Positions 1 through 10,775 of a stretch of 64,000 bases of DNA are shown in pieces; the first letter of the stretch is position 1, and each line of letters begins with the position of its first letter. Under the pieces are notes generated by a model that did not search any database, was not told the origin of the DNA, and saw only the letters and a program-made list of their open reading frames with translations. The DNA lies in NCBI RefSeq assembly GCF_014235785.1, contig NZ_CP060137.1:1-64000 (forward strand). The letters run 5' to 3'. This DNA is from Bacillus sp. PAMC26568. GTDB taxonomy: Bacteria > Bacillota > Bacilli > Bacillales > Bacillaceae. Made by a program: the position numbers and the translations under genes.

Positions 1-130
1 CTGACTTCAAAAATTTAAAACGTTTGGTACGCTTTTGGTTTTGTTTAGTTTTCAAAGAACTTTTGATGTCGTCTTCTGCTGAAGCGACCTATTTAATATA
101 CCATCTCTACTTGGTTAATGTCAATTGTTT
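1..130 (-). promoter_or_regulatory. rRNA operon promoter and 16S leader (operon continues off the left edge)
   Basis: On the minus strand a TTGACA box (124..119) is followed after 18 nt by TATATT (100..95), a strong sigma-A promoter. Downstream comes a leader containing GTTCTTTGAAAACTAAAC (about 61..44), the sequence that commonly precedes 16S rRNA genes in Bacillus and is part of the antitermination/processing leader. An rrn operon directly after gyrA is the standard Bacillus origin arrangement (rrnO). No mature rRNA sequence is inside the window, so the operon itself is inferred. Confidence 0.7.
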
Positions 131-224
131 TTTTGAAATAATTTTCATTAACATTTTTTAATGTAGAAGGTTTGTTACTGACTTATAGAAGTATATCAGC
201 ATCTTTCTAAATAAGCAATAAGAA

Positions 225-245
225 AAGAGCAAAAAAATTGCTCTT
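225..245 (-). terminator. Rho-independent terminator of the HD-GYP gene
   Basis: An 8-bp stem AAGAGCAA/TTGCTCTT overlaps the stop codon of the HD-GYP gene. On the minus strand the stem is followed by TTTTCTTATT. It would stop transcription before the rRNA promoter. Confidence 0.6.
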
Positions 246-1344
246 ATATAATTTCATCTATAAACAAGTGCCGATGATCTTTTAATGCAACAATTTCACT
301 TGTTTCATCTACCTTAATAAGAGGTCTGGTAGGATATTGATCTTCTACAAAAACAATCTCTGCTTTACGTCCATCTGACAATCTGACATTTGTTCCGGAA
401 CTGAATTTTAATAAACCTTTCTTCAGTTCATTAAGTGCAGTCAGATCAAACTTGCCAAATTCATCTTGCATGAGCTGTTCTAAAACTTTGAATGGCGATT
501 GCCTATTGCGATATGGACGTTCAGAAATCATTGCTTGATATGTATCAGCAAGTGCAGCGATTTTTCCAAAAGGATGCAGCTGGTCTGTCTTTACCCCAAG
601 CGGATACCCGCTCCCATCCAAACGTTCATGATGCTGCAAAACACCCACTTTGACCGCTTCTTTAAGAGAAACGATGTTTTTCAGCATCTTATAGCTGTAA
701 ACAGGATGCTGCTTTATTTCTTTATACTCCTTATCTGTCAGTGCAATCTTTTTTGAGACAAACCCCTGATCCAGCTTCGTCATTCCACAGTCACAAAGCA
801 GCCCCGTCATTGCAAGCTGAATCGTATCACCATGTGAAAATCCTAATCTCTTCCCTAAATATGCACTTAATAACGCAACAGATACAGAATGATGATAAAG
901 ATACTCGTCAGTTTTGGAATAATGATAGGTTTTAAAAATTTCATCTGGCTGATTTAATCCATTTTCAACTGCAGGTATTAAGAGACTTCTGATTTTTGAG
1001 ATATCAACTAATGCACCGGATTGCCAATCAAGATATAGTTTTTTATAAGCTTGAACTGCTTGTAAATACATTACAGAGAACTCAGTATTTTGCCTGATTT
1101 CAGCTGCAGAATCGTTATCAGCGGATCTCGCTCTTGAAACCAGACTTGCACCAGCAGGTTTAAATGCCGTCCCATTATTAAGAAAAGGTTCTACTTCAAC
1201 TTCATCTATTAGAAAAGCCCGCAATATTTGCAGAAGATCATGATTTAAGACAGTGCTTTTACGAATTAATGGTCTGTGCGAAATGGAGTAAACCTCTTTT
1301 GAGATAATACATCCTTCGCATACCTGATTAATATGGACTCTCAC
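244..1344 (-). CDS. HD-GYP domain protein, degenerate HD motif
   Basis: A 366-residue protein with an HD-GYP domain in its C-terminal half. HD-GYP enzymes hydrolyse cyclic di-GMP. Visible motifs are HHS (about 151), HHERLDGSGYPLG (about 238-250, the GYP signature) and RPYR shortly after. The metal-binding His-Asp pair, normally HDIGK, reads CDCGMTK (about 184-190), so the histidine is replaced by cysteine. The N-terminal 130 residues are unassigned. The start is GTG at 1344 behind a GGGGAGGGG ribosome site; the nearby ATG runs directly into a stop. The gene stands alone between gyrA and the rRNA operon. Whether it still cleaves cyclic di-GMP is uncertain because of the substitution; it may be a binding protein. 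Confidence 0.85.
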   Translation of the reverse strand: MRVHINQVCEGCIISKEVYSISHRPLIRKSTVLNHDLLQILRAFLIDEVEVEPFLNNGTAFKPAGASLVSRARSADNDSAAEIRQNTEFSVMYLQAVQAYKKLYLDWQSGALVDISKIRSLLIPAVENGLNQPDEIFKTYHYSKTDEYLYHHSVSVALLSAYLGKRLGFSHGDTIQLAMTGLLCDCGMTKLDQGFVSKKIALTDKEYKEIKQHPVYSYKMLKNIVSLKEAVKVGVLQHHERLDGSGYPLGVKTDQLHPFGKIAALADTYQAMISERPYRNRQSPFKVLEQLMQDEFGKFDLTALNELKKGLLKFSSGTNVRLSDGRKAEIVFVEDQYPTRPLIKVDETSEIVALKDHRHLFIDEII

Positions 1345-1400
1345 ATGAACCCCTCCCCATCCATATTATATACGATTTCATTTAGAAGAAAATGGTTTTT

Positions 1401-1436
1401 AAAAATAAAAAAGGCATAGCTGATCAGCTATGCCTT
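1401..1436 (-). terminator. gyrA terminator
   Basis: A near-perfect palindrome AAGGCATAGCTGATCAGC (1411 onward, 26 nt in all) is followed on the minus strand by TTTTTTATTTTT. It lies 8 nt past the gyrA stop codon. Confidence 0.85.
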
Positions 1437-1443
1437 AACCTAT

Positions 1444-3987
1444 TTATTCTTCTGTATCTTGTTCATCCAAACCGACTTCATTTACATCTTTTTCAGCAGG
1501 AGATTCTCCTTCTGTTCCTTCTTCGTTTTCCAGAAGTTCCATTTCCTCTGGTTCTAGCTCTTCTTTTTCAACAACAGCAACTGTTGCAACATGTTCTTCG
1601 TCGCCAAGCTTGATAAGTTTAACACCTTGCGTGTTCCGTCCAGTTGTAGAAATGCTGTCGATTGCCATCCGGATAAGAACTCCGCTTGCTGTAATCAGCA
1701 TCAGATCCTCTTCTCCTGTTGAAGGCTTAACAGAAATAACAGTCCCATTTTTCTCGGTAACATTACATGTTTTGATTCCTTTACCGCCGCGGCTTTGAAT
1801 CCGGTACTCGAAAGCAGGGGTTCTTTTCCCAAAACCATTGCGCGTAACTACTAGAACATCGACATCTTCTTCTAATATTTCCATGCCGACAACTTCATCA
1901 TCCTGATCGAGGGTAATCCCTTTTACTCCAGTTGCAGTACGTCCCATTGAACGTACATCTGTTTCAGGGAATCGAATGAGCATACCGTTTTTAGTTCCAA
2001 TCATAATGTGCTTCGTTCCATCTGTTAAACGCACAGAAATGAGCTCATCATTTTCACGGAGATTTACGGCAATTAAACCGCCTTTTCGGATATTGGCAAA
2101 TTGAGAAAGCGGTGATCGTTTTGAAATCCCTTCTTTTGTTGTAAAGAAGAGAGACCAATTATCTGCGAATTCGGAAACAGGAATAATCGCATTCACCCAT
2201 TCTCCTTTTTCAACTTCCAATAGATTTATGATTGGCAGACCTTTTGCTGTTCTTCCATACTCAGGAATTTCGTACCCTTTCGCACGGTAAACCTTACCTT
2301 TATTCGTAAAGAATAAAATCGTGTCATGAGTGGAAGTCGTTAATAGATGTTCAACGAAATCATCATCGTTCGTTCCCATTCCCTGAATGCCTCTTCCTCC
2401 GCGTCGTTGGCTGCGGTAGGTTGAAACTGGGAGACGTTTTACATAACCATTGTGCGTTAGAGTGATGACAATGTTTTCAACAGGAATAAGATCTTCGTCT
2501 TCAATCATCTCAATTCCGCCAGAAACAATTTCAGTTCGGCGTTTATCATTGAATCGTTCTTTGATCTCTTCTAATTCCTCACGAATAATCTCAAGCACTT
2601 TTTCCTCATCTGCTAATATTGCTTTAAGCTCTGCTATTAGCTGAACAAGACCTTGATACTCTTCTTCAATCTTTTCTCTTTCAAGACCTGTTAAACGCTG
2701 CAGACGCATATCTAAAATCGCTTGTGCTTGTTTTTCAGATAGGGAGAAGTTTTCCATTAAGCCTTGTCTAGCGATATCTGTCGTTTGAGAACTGCGGATT
2801 AATGCAATAACCTCGTCCAGATGATCCAATGCAATTCTTAACCCTTCTAAAATATGGGCGCGAGCCTCTGCTTTGCGAAGTTCGAAGGCAGTCCGGCGGC
2901 GAATAATAACCTTTTGATGATCTAAATAGTAAACAAGAAATTGTTTGATGTTCAGCACTTGAGGCTGACCATTCACAAGGGCAAGCATATTGATTCCAAA
3001 ACTTGTTTGAAGGGCAGTCTGCTTGTAAAGATTATTCAAAAGAACATTTGAATTAGCATCTTTTCGAACTTCAATTACGATGCGCATGCCAGTACGGTCT
3101 GATTCATCACGCAAATCTGTTATGCCTTCTATCTTCTTATCACGAACGAGTTCTGCAATTTTTTCAATCAATTTCGCCTTATTTACTTGGTAAGGAAGTT
3201 CTTTAACAATGATAACTTCTTTACCATTCGCTTTTTCCTCTATCTCTACTTTTGCACGAATAGTAATAGATCCGCGACCTGTTTCATATGCTTTGCGGAT
3301 GCCGCTTCTGCCGATGATTTGCCCTGATGTAGGGAAATCGGGACCAGGAATGATCTCCATCAATTCAGGAATGGTTACTTCCGGGTCTTTACTGACAGCA
3401 AGGACACCATCAATGACTTCACCAAGCTGATGCGGAGGAATATTTGTTGCCATTCCAACCGCAATACCTGCAGCACCGTTTACAAGCAGATTTGGATAAC
3501 GGGATGGGAGAACAACAGGTTCGCGTTCTGAACCGTCATAGTTATCTTGATAGTCGATCGTATCTTTATTAATGTCGCGAATAAGCTCCATCGCAATTTT
3601 CGACATACGCGCTTCTGTATAACGCATCGCCGCTGCTCCGTCACCATCCACAGAACCGAAATTCCCATGTCCATCAACAAGCATGTAACGGAAGTTAAAG
3701 TCTTGTGCCATACGGACCATTGAATCATAAACAGCACTATCACCATGAGGATGATACTTACCGATTACTTCGCCGACGATACGGGCTGATTTCTTAAAAG
3801 GTTTGTCAGAAGTCATTCCCAAATCATTCATCGCATATAAAATACGGCGATGAACAGGCTTTAAGCCATCTCGAACGTCAGGTAGCGCACGTGAAACAAT
3901 TACGCTCATTGCATAGTCCAAAAATGATGAACGCATTTCCTGACTAATATTAATCTCTTTTACTTGAGGAGTTTTATTTTCTTCCAT
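1444..3987 (-). CDS. gyrA: DNA gyrase subunit A
   Basis: GyrA is the DNA-cleaving subunit of gyrase (A2B2), which introduces negative supercoils. The 847-residue product begins with the breakage-reunion domain ([20 protein letters not shown]), has RYTEARMSK with the catalytic tyrosine at about 122, and [13 protein letters not shown] with the quinolone-region serine in the wild-type state. The C-terminal beta-pinwheel carries the GyrA box ([10 protein letters not shown]). The tail is acidic and somewhat longer than in B. subtilis (821 residues). Start ATG 3987 sits behind GGGAGGTTCAACC. In most Bacilli gyrA directly follows gyrB, but here about 1.4 kb of other sequence separates them, so gyrA probably has its own promoter in 3990-4200. 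Confidence 0.98.
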   Translation of the reverse strand: MEENKTPQVKEINISQEMRSSFLDYAMSVIVSRALPDVRDGLKPVHRRILYAMNDLGMTSDKPFKKSARIVGEVIGKYHPHGDSAVYDSMVRMAQDFNFRYMLVDGHGNFGSVDGDGAAAMRYTEARMSKIAMELIRDINKDTIDYQDNYDGSEREPVVLPSRYPNLLVNGAAGIAVGMATNIPPHQLGEVIDGVLAVSKDPEVTIPELMEIIPGPDFPTSGQIIGRSGIRKAYETGRGSITIRAKVEIEEKANGKEVIIVKELPYQVNKAKLIEKIAELVRDKKIEGITDLRDESDRTGMRIVIEVRKDANSNVLLNNLYKQTALQTSFGINMLALVNGQPQVLNIKQFLVYYLDHQKVIIRRRTAFELRKAEARAHILEGLRIALDHLDEVIALIRSSQTTDIARQGLMENFSLSEKQAQAILDMRLQRLTGLEREKIEEEYQGLVQLIAELKAILADEEKVLEIIREELEEIKERFNDKRRTEIVSGGIEMIEDEDLIPVENIVITLTHNGYVKRLPVSTYRSQRRGGRGIQGMGTNDDDFVEHLLTTSTHDTILFFTNKGKVYRAKGYEIPEYGRTAKGLPIINLLEVEKGEWVNAIIPVSEFADNWSLFFTTKEGISKRSPLSQFANIRKGGLIAVNLRENDELISVRLTDGTKHIMIGTKNGMLIRFPETDVRSMGRTATGVKGITLDQDDEVVGMEILEEDVDVLVVTRNGFGKRTPAFEYRIQSRGGKGIKTCNVTEKNGTVISVKPSTGEEDLMLITASGVLIRMAIDSISTTGRNTQGVKLIKLGDEEHVATVAVVEKEELEPEEMELLENEEGTEGESPAEKDVNEVGLDEQDTEE

Positions 3988-4199
3988 GGTTGAACCTCCC
4001 TAATCTATATAGTTCCATTTAAAAAACGGGAGTTAAAGGATCTCCGGAAAACTTTTGATATTACGCATCTTGATGAAGCATAATATATCAAACTGATTAT
4101 GTATGGCTTAATAGAATATAAATAATAGCCTACTCTCCATTATATCAATAAACCTATGACATTACACGTCAAATTCAGAGAAAATTCAATACATACAAA

Positions 4200-4227
4200 G
4201 AATCCTTGCCTATATGGGCAAGGATTC
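4200..4227 (-). terminator. Terminator after the sortase remnant
   Basis: A stem of GAATCCTTGCC paired with GGCAAGGATTC around a 5-nt loop lies immediately past the stop codon of the sortase remnant. The T-tract on the minus strand is weak. Confidence 0.5.
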
Positions 4228-4228
4228 T

Positions 4229-4441
4229 CTAGTTTTGCGATTCTTTTAATTCTGTATAAACAACTAATCTTTCTTCATGTGTACGCTCATCTTGATTAAA
4301 TGTTCTTGTGCATGTAATTAAATTCAGCTGGTTGTGTCGTCCGCCTCAGCGCTGTTGATACGGGCCTCACCATTTTCTGCTGAATTTCCGCATCCCGCAA
4401 GAAAAATAACTGCAAGAATGATTGCCCATCATGTACTTCAT
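4229..4441 (-). pseudogene. Sortase remnant, internally deleted
   Basis: Two pieces of one gene survive on the minus strand. The 5' piece encodes a lipoprotein-type signal, AIILAVIFLAGCGNSAENG, but its ATG at 4441 is out of frame with it. About 20 codons on, a different frame encodes NQLNLITCTRTFNQDERTHEE followed by RLVVYTEL. This is the sortase C-terminal signature with the catalytic cysteine (LITC) and downstream arginine (RLVVY). The central catalytic-histidine region is missing. The size and order fit a class D/F-type sortase with most of its core deleted. The neighbouring MPKTG-anchored remnant was probably its substrate. Confidence 0.65.
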
Positions 4442-4501
4442 CTGCCTATTTTTCCTAAGACGGAAAAAGGAGGGTAACCCTGCCCCCTCTCTTTATCTTG
4501 C

Positions 4502-4866
4502 CTAGTTATTTACTGCTTTTCTGCGAACGATCATTGCAATCGTTACTGATGCTAAGATAAATCCAAACACGCTCCTTAAGATTACACTGCTGTTCGTCTT
4601 GCTCATTCCACCCTTACCTGTTTTAGGCATTTCAGATGGCTTTTCACCCGCAAATTTTTCAGGGAATTGATCAACAATAGCACCTGAAATCGCCTGGCCA
4701 ACTCCAAACGTATGGCTGTATGCAACATGGATGTTTTCATATTCTGCAATCTTTTCCAGTATAGCTGTTATATGCATTCAGCAATTGATTGATATGTTCT
4801 TTAAGGCCGGTCTCAAGGTCAGCTGCTTTTAAGCGTCCTTCTGTTGCCGTATCAAGGATTTGGTTT
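4502..4866 (-). pseudogene. Remnant of an LPxTG-type wall-anchored surface protein
   Basis: The 3' part encodes a cell-wall sorting signal: MPKTGKGG, a hydrophobic stretch (VFGFILASVTIAMIV), then RRKAVNN and the stop. Upstream, another frame reads ATEGRLKAADLETGLKEH and INQLLNAYNSYTG, so at least one frameshift separates the two parts near 4770. No start codon or signal peptide is visible before the sequence becomes unrelated, so the 5' end is lost. Its position beside a sortase remnant fits a dedicated sortase-substrate pair that has decayed. It may belong to the processed acidic surface protein type, but that is a guess. Confidence 0.6.
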
Positions 4867-4935
4867 ATGGGTATTTACACAATGACTAACGGAGAGAAAA
4901 ATGATATGGATCACAAAAATTGGATTGATCAAAAA

Positions 4936-4962
4936 GAAAAAACATCCGTTTGGATGTTTTTG
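4936..4962 (-). terminator. Terminator of the Gly/Tyr-rich gene
   Basis: Stem AAAACATCC/GGATGTTTT with a GTTT loop, followed on the minus strand by TTTTCTTTTT, 8 nt past the stop codon of the Gly/Tyr-rich gene. Confidence 0.75.
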
Positions 4963-4969
4963 GAAGTTA

Positions 4970-5200
4970 TTAATAGTATGGATAATACGGATATGGGTAA
5001 GGCGGATAATAAGGGTAAGGATATCCATAACCATAGCCATAGCCATAACCAGGAGTTAATAAAGCACCTGCCGCAAGGCCTCCCAAGAAGCCAGTTGCAA
5101 ACGGAAAGCCAAAACCTGGTCCTCCGAAACCAAAGCCTGGTCCCCCGAATCCAAAAGGACGTCTGAAGCCATGTTGATGATACACTTGAGGATTATTCAT
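4970..5200 (-). CDS. Small Gly/Tyr/Pro-rich protein, possible spore coat component
   Basis: A 76-residue low-complexity protein. It starts MNNPQVYHQHGF, then has repeated GFGGPG units, a short apolar alanine/leucine stretch, and a tail of alternating GYGYGY and PYPYYP. Ribosome site AGGAGGCGTAAAA precedes the ATG at 5200, and a clear terminator follows, so it looks like a real monocistronic gene. Small Gly/Tyr-rich proteins of this type in Bacilli are often spore coat or exosporium proteins that can be cross-linked through tyrosines; that role is inferred from composition only. It lies between gyrB and gyrA, where most relatives have no gene. Confidence 0.7.
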   Translation of the reverse strand: MNNPQVYHQHGFRRPFGFGGPGFGFGGPGFGFPFATGFLGGLAAGALLTPGYGYGYGYGYPYPYYPPYPYPYYPYY

Positions 5201-5302
5201 TTTTACGCCTCCTGCTTAGATAATTTGCCTACTTACTTTAAAAAGATATGCAGGACAACTTTAAAAGTAGTGGGCTAAATGCTAATTTCTCAGCAGAAAA
5301 CA

Positions 5303-5334
5303 TAAAGAAAAGGCAAAGCATTCCGCTTTGCCTT
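5303..5334 (-). terminator. gyrB terminator
   Basis: A perfect 10-bp stem AAGGCAAAGC/GCTTTGCCTT with a 5-nt loop is followed on the minus strand by TTCTTTATG. It lies about 60 nt past the gyrB stop and separates gyrB transcription from the downstream insertion. Confidence 0.8.
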
Positions 5335-5395
5335 CTTACAAGATTATGAAAAACACAGGCAGCAGGTTATTTATTGCAGCTAGTGTTTTTCCGTA

Positions 5396-7333
<1,938 letters not shown>

Positions 7334-7362
7334 CTACACTTTTCCTAAGGGCTTATAAAGAT

Positions 7363-7644
7363 TTATTTAGAATGATTTTTTAATGGTTCATCCAAATCCA
7401 TTTCTATGTCTAATGTAAATTTCGCCCGTTTTTTTAACGTACCAGATGCAAGCGGGGAAAAATAAATTTTATCTGTGGTTACCACAATTGACTTTGTCTC
7501 GCCATTTGCAAGCTTAACCGCATGATTTTGCTGCTTTTCTAAAAACTCACTGACAATCTTGGATGTTTTTGAAGAATGATGATCGATAATCATGACAACT
7601 TCTTTTGAGGGAATCACAAAATTATCTCCTAAGTGAATATACAA
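7363..7644 (-). CDS. remB: Extracellular matrix regulator RemB (YaaB)
   Basis: A 93-residue protein of the RemB/YaaB family (DUF370-type), a small regulator linked to biofilm-matrix gene expression in B. subtilis. The family N-terminus MYIHLGDNFVIPSKEVVMII is visible. I prefer TTG 7644 because AGAGGTG lies 6 nt upstream; the in-frame GTG at 7653 is itself inside that ribosome site. It lies between recF and gyrB, its conserved place, with 15 nt to recF. Confidence 0.88.
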   Translation of the reverse strand: MYIHLGDNFVIPSKEVVMIIDHHSSKTSKIVSEFLEKQQNHAVKLANGETKSIVVTTDKIYFSPLASGTLKKRAKFTLDIEMDLDEPLKNHSK

Positions 7645-7659
7645 GAAAATCACCTCTTT

Positions 7660-8772
7660 TCAGCGTGTCAGCATGCCTTTTGAGACCCGGTATGTTGTTG
7701 CTTCTTTTAACGTTTGATGGTCAATGCCTTCAACATTGGTTGTCGTAACAAATGTCTGCACTTTCCCTTGAATGGTATTTAATAAATGCGATTGCCTGAA
7801 ATCGTCTAATTCTGACAAAACATCATCAAGAAGCAAAATTGGATATTCTCCAATTTCTTCATGAATTAATTCTATTTCTGCTAATTTCAGCGATAAAGCT
7901 GTTGTCCGCTGCTGGCCTTGAGAACCGAACGTCTGGACATCCCGATCATTTACAAAAAATAAGAGGTCATCGCGATGAGGTCCTGCAAGCGTGGCTCCCC
8001 GCTCAATTTCTCTTTCTTTTATTTTATCAAACTTCTCTTCATACGCTTCTATCATTTTCGACAAACTTGCTTCTTCTGATACATCGACAGATGCTTTATA
8101 CTCGATCGTCAATGTTTCCAGTCCTCTGCTGATGCCTGCGTGAATCGGCTGAGCCCATTTTTGCAGCTTTTTTATAAACTCAATTCTTTTGATAATGACT
8201 TTGGCTGCAGACTCTGCAAGCTGAGATGTTAATACTTCAAGCATCGTTCGATCTGTCTGTCTGCGCATCTGCATTTGCTTTAAATACTGATTGCGCTGAA
8301 GCATGATTTTTTGAAATCTATTTAGATCATGAAGATAAACCGGTGAAACTTGCCCGATTTCCATATCAATAAAACGCCGTCTGATTTGAGGGCTTCCCTT
8401 TACAAGATTTAAATCCTCAGGTGCAAACATGATGACATTCATGGCGCCAACATATTGGCTCAATTTTTGCTGTTCAATATGATTGAGCTTCGCTTTTTTT
8501 CCTTTTTTCGAAACAACGAGCTGCATGGCCACAGAGCCTCTGTTCTTTTCTACTCTACCTTCTATTTTAGCATATTCCTTGTCCCAATAGATAAGATCTT
8601 TATCATTTGAAGTACGATGAGACTTTGCCATAGCCAAAACGTAAATTGCTTCCATCACATTTGTTTTGCCTTGAGCATTTTCCCCCAATATGACATTCAC
8701 TTTATTTTCAAATTCGACTGTCAGCTCTTCATAATTCCGATAATTCCGCAAGGTTAATTCTTTGATAAACAA
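7660..8772 (-). CDS. recF: DNA replication and repair protein RecF
   Basis: RecF is an SMC-like ATPase that helps load RecA at single-strand gaps. The 370-residue product has the Walker A motif GENAQGKTN (about 31-39), the ABC signature region FGSQGQQRT, and the Walker B/D-loop [12 protein letters not shown]. The length matches B. subtilis RecF. The start is TTG 8772, giving [16 protein letters not shown], which aligns with the family start; GGTGAACGG precedes it. A gap of about 130 nt separates it from yaaA. Confidence 0.96.
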   Translation of the reverse strand: MFIKELTLRNYRNYEELTVEFENKVNVILGENAQGKTNVMEAIYVLAMAKSHRTSNDKDLIYWDKEYAKIEGRVEKNRGSVAMQLVVSKKGKKAKLNHIEQQKLSQYVGAMNVIMFAPEDLNLVKGSPQIRRRFIDMEIGQVSPVYLHDLNRFQKIMLQRNQYLKQMQMRRQTDRTMLEVLTSQLAESAAKVIIKRIEFIKKLQKWAQPIHAGISRGLETLTIEYKASVDVSEEASLSKMIEAYEEKFDKIKEREIERGATLAGPHRDDLLFFVNDRDVQTFGSQGQQRTTALSLKLAEIELIHEEIGEYPILLLDDVLSELDDFRQSHLLNTIQGKVQTFVTTTNVEGIDHQTLKEATTYRVSKGMLTR

Positions 8773-8903
8773 ATCCGTTCACCAACTTTAATTTTGGCTG
8801 TTTTCGCATTGATTGTTGTTTTCCGTAATCAGGCTCATTCACTATAAATAACGATTGACACACTAAATACGTTGTAAAAGCAACAATGTTATAGAAAAGA
8901 GCC

Positions 8904-9122
8904 TTAATTTTTCACGATAAAAGAGCCGAAGTCTGGTATATCAACCGTATCATTAGCCACAAGTTTCTTCCCGCGGCGATTTTCAGGTTCTCCATTTACA
9001 AATATAGCGTATTCCTGTAAAAACCATTTGGCCATCCCGCCTGTTTGAATGACTTCAGCCAACTTTAAAAATTGACCTAGCGTAATGAATTCCGTTTGAA
9101 TTTCAACTGGTTTTCTCGACAC
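8904..9122 (-). CDS. rlbA: S4-domain RNA-binding protein RlbA (YaaA)
   Basis: A 72-residue S4-like RNA-binding protein conserved between dnaN and recF in Bacilli and linked to large ribosomal subunit assembly. Visible motifs include ITLGQFLKLAEVIQTGG, AKWFLQEYAIFVNG and ENRRGKKL, the usual S4 pattern. The start is GTG 9122 behind AAGGAAGAAGG. It probably belongs to the recF transcript, although about 200 nt and a dnaN terminator lie upstream. Confidence 0.9.
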   Translation of the reverse strand: MSRKPVEIQTEFITLGQFLKLAEVIQTGGMAKWFLQEYAIFVNGEPENRRGKKLVANDTVDIPDFGSFIVKN

Positions 9123-9283
9123 TTCAGATCGCCTTCTTCCTTAATTCACTAACAGTTAATATTACTAAACTTATTCATACTTTCACAATACATTTTTAAA
9201 GCTTTCCCATCTATGAATGTTCTTTATAAAGAAAGAGGTGTCCATTCCAGATGTACACAATGCAGGCTAAAGGTCCCGTTAAT

Positions 9284-9316
9284 TGAAAAGAAAGCCGCCA
9301 GCTAGTGCCAGCGGCT
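9284..9316 (-). terminator. dnaN terminator
   Basis: On the minus strand AGCCGCTGGC pairs with GCTGGCGGCT around an ACTA loop (two wobble pairs), followed by TTCTTTTC. It sits just past the dnaN stop codon. Confidence 0.75.
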
Positions 9317-9323
9317 CTTTATA

Positions 9324-10460
9324 TTAATACGTTCTTACCGGAAGAATTAATTGCAAAATGGAATCATCTTCTGGAGTACGAATGACGAATGGTCTCATCG
9401 CACCAGTAAAGCTGATTTTTATTTCTGTTCCTTCCAATGCTTTCAATGCGTCCATCATATATTTTGCGCTAAATGAAATTTTTAATTCTTCTCCCGTTAT
9501 ATCTTGGGATTGAACTTCTTCAATAACCTTCCCGATTTCAGGAGTGTTCGATGACACTTCAACAATCCCGTCTGTTAACGTTGAAAATTTAACAACGTTA
9601 TTTCTGCCTTCTTTTGCAAGCAATGATGCCCGGTCTATAGCTTGGAGAAATTCACGTGTTGTAAGCACGATCTCTGTTTTGCTTTCTTCTGGAATTAGTC
9701 TTGCTGTATCTGGATAATTTCCATCAAGCAATCTTGAAAAGAAGAGCAGATTTTCAGCTTTGAAAAGCACCTGGCTTTCAGTAATTACAATTTCAATCTC
9801 ATCACTTGTATCTGCAAGGATTTTACTTAATTCATTTAAGCTTTTACCAGGAATGACGACATTATATGAGTTTTCGGTCTCTGTTTCGATTTTTGCTTTT
9901 CTGAGAGCAAGACGGTGGCTATCTGTTGCAATACAGATTAACTCACTGTTTTCAAGCTTCCAATTGACACCTGTCAAAATAGGACGGGTTTCTGAAGTGG
10001 ATACTGAGAATACGGTTTGGCGAATCATGGCTTTCAAGAGATCTGTCGGGACTCTAAAACTATTATGTTCTTCTACTTGCGGAAGGTGAGGATATTCTTC
10101 CGCATCAAGTCCGTTAAGGTTAAATTCTGCTTTACCTGAACGAATCACTGTCATGTGATGCCTGCCAACTTCTATTTCAACAGAATCTTTAGGAAGTTTT
10201 TTAACAATTTCTCCAAAAAAACGAGCTTGAAGTACAACACTGCCAGTTTGTTTTATCTCAACAATTTCTTTGCCGTTTTCTTCCGTCGGAATAAAAGATT
10301 CGATGGAGATATCTGAATCACTGCCAGTAAGTGTGACACCTTCTTCTGTTGCGACCATTTTTATTCCTGTCAGGATTGGAATCGTTGTCCTGGAAGATAC
10401 AGCTTTCATAACATCTTGTACACTTTGCACTAAACGATCTTTTTGAATAACAAATTTCAT
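9324..10460 (-). CDS. dnaN: DNA polymerase III beta sliding clamp
   Basis: The 378-residue beta clamp tethers polymerases and repair proteins to DNA as a ring-shaped dimer. Family motifs run through its three repeated domains: SSRTTIPILTGI, RPILTGVNWKL, ATDSHRLALRK, and the C-terminal MRPFVIRTPEDDSILQLILP with VRTY. The length equals B. subtilis DnaN. ATG 10460 follows AAAGGAGGATTTTCC. It is the second gene of the dnaA-dnaN operon, and the 315-bp gap to dnaA holds the right half of oriC. Confidence 0.98.
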   Translation of the reverse strand: MKFVIQKDRLVQSVQDVMKAVSSRTTIPILTGIKMVATEEGVTLTGSDSDISIESFIPTEENGKEIVEIKQTGSVVLQARFFGEIVKKLPKDSVEIEVGRHHMTVIRSGKAEFNLNGLDAEEYPHLPQVEEHNSFRVPTDLLKAMIRQTVFSVSTSETRPILTGVNWKLENSELICIATDSHRLALRKAKIETETENSYNVVIPGKSLNELSKILADTSDEIEIVITESQVLFKAENLLFFSRLLDGNYPDTARLIPEESKTEIVLTTREFLQAIDRASLLAKEGRNNVVKFSTLTDGIVEVSSNTPEIGKVIEEVQSQDITGEELKISFSAKYMMDALKALEGTEIKISFTGAMRPFVIRTPEDDSILQLILPVRTY

Positions 10461-10775
10461 TTAGGAAAATCCTCCTTTTTTTCGTATGGGAGCATATTTT
10501 AGCGAATCGCTTAATATATATATTATTTAAAGAAAAAAATAGTAGAAGTACTAGTAGGGCCTGTGGAAATGTGTATAACTCTGTTGACGAAAGGAAACAC
10601 AGCCTATCCACCTGTGGACAGACTGTGTATGAATCGTGTTTGGTTATTCACATTATCCATATTAATTTTTATAAGTGCAAGTTTTTTTAGGCTCTTTTCT
10701 AAGACTTTATTGTTTCGGCCATTCAAAATTTCGCGTCAGTCTAATAGAAAAGAACATGAAATCCAGGAAATTTTT
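10461..10775. other. oriC: oriC, dnaA-dnaN half: unwinding element, DnaA-trios and DnaA boxes
   Basis: This gap has the layout of the B. subtilis unwinding region. On the minus strand, two adjoining DnaA boxes (TTATACACA at 10578..10570 and ATTTCCACA beside it) are followed by a short GC-rich GGCCC, then a DnaA-trio-like track CTACTAGTACTTCTACTA (10557..10540), then a T-run and an AT-only stretch of about 35 bp (10505-10540), the likely duplex-unwinding element. Further boxes are CTATCCACC (10604), CTGTCCACA (minus strand, 10613-10621) and TTATTCACA (10644-10652). Assembly of DnaA on these boxes would extend along the trios and open the AT-rich segment. No gene lies here. Confidence 0.85.
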
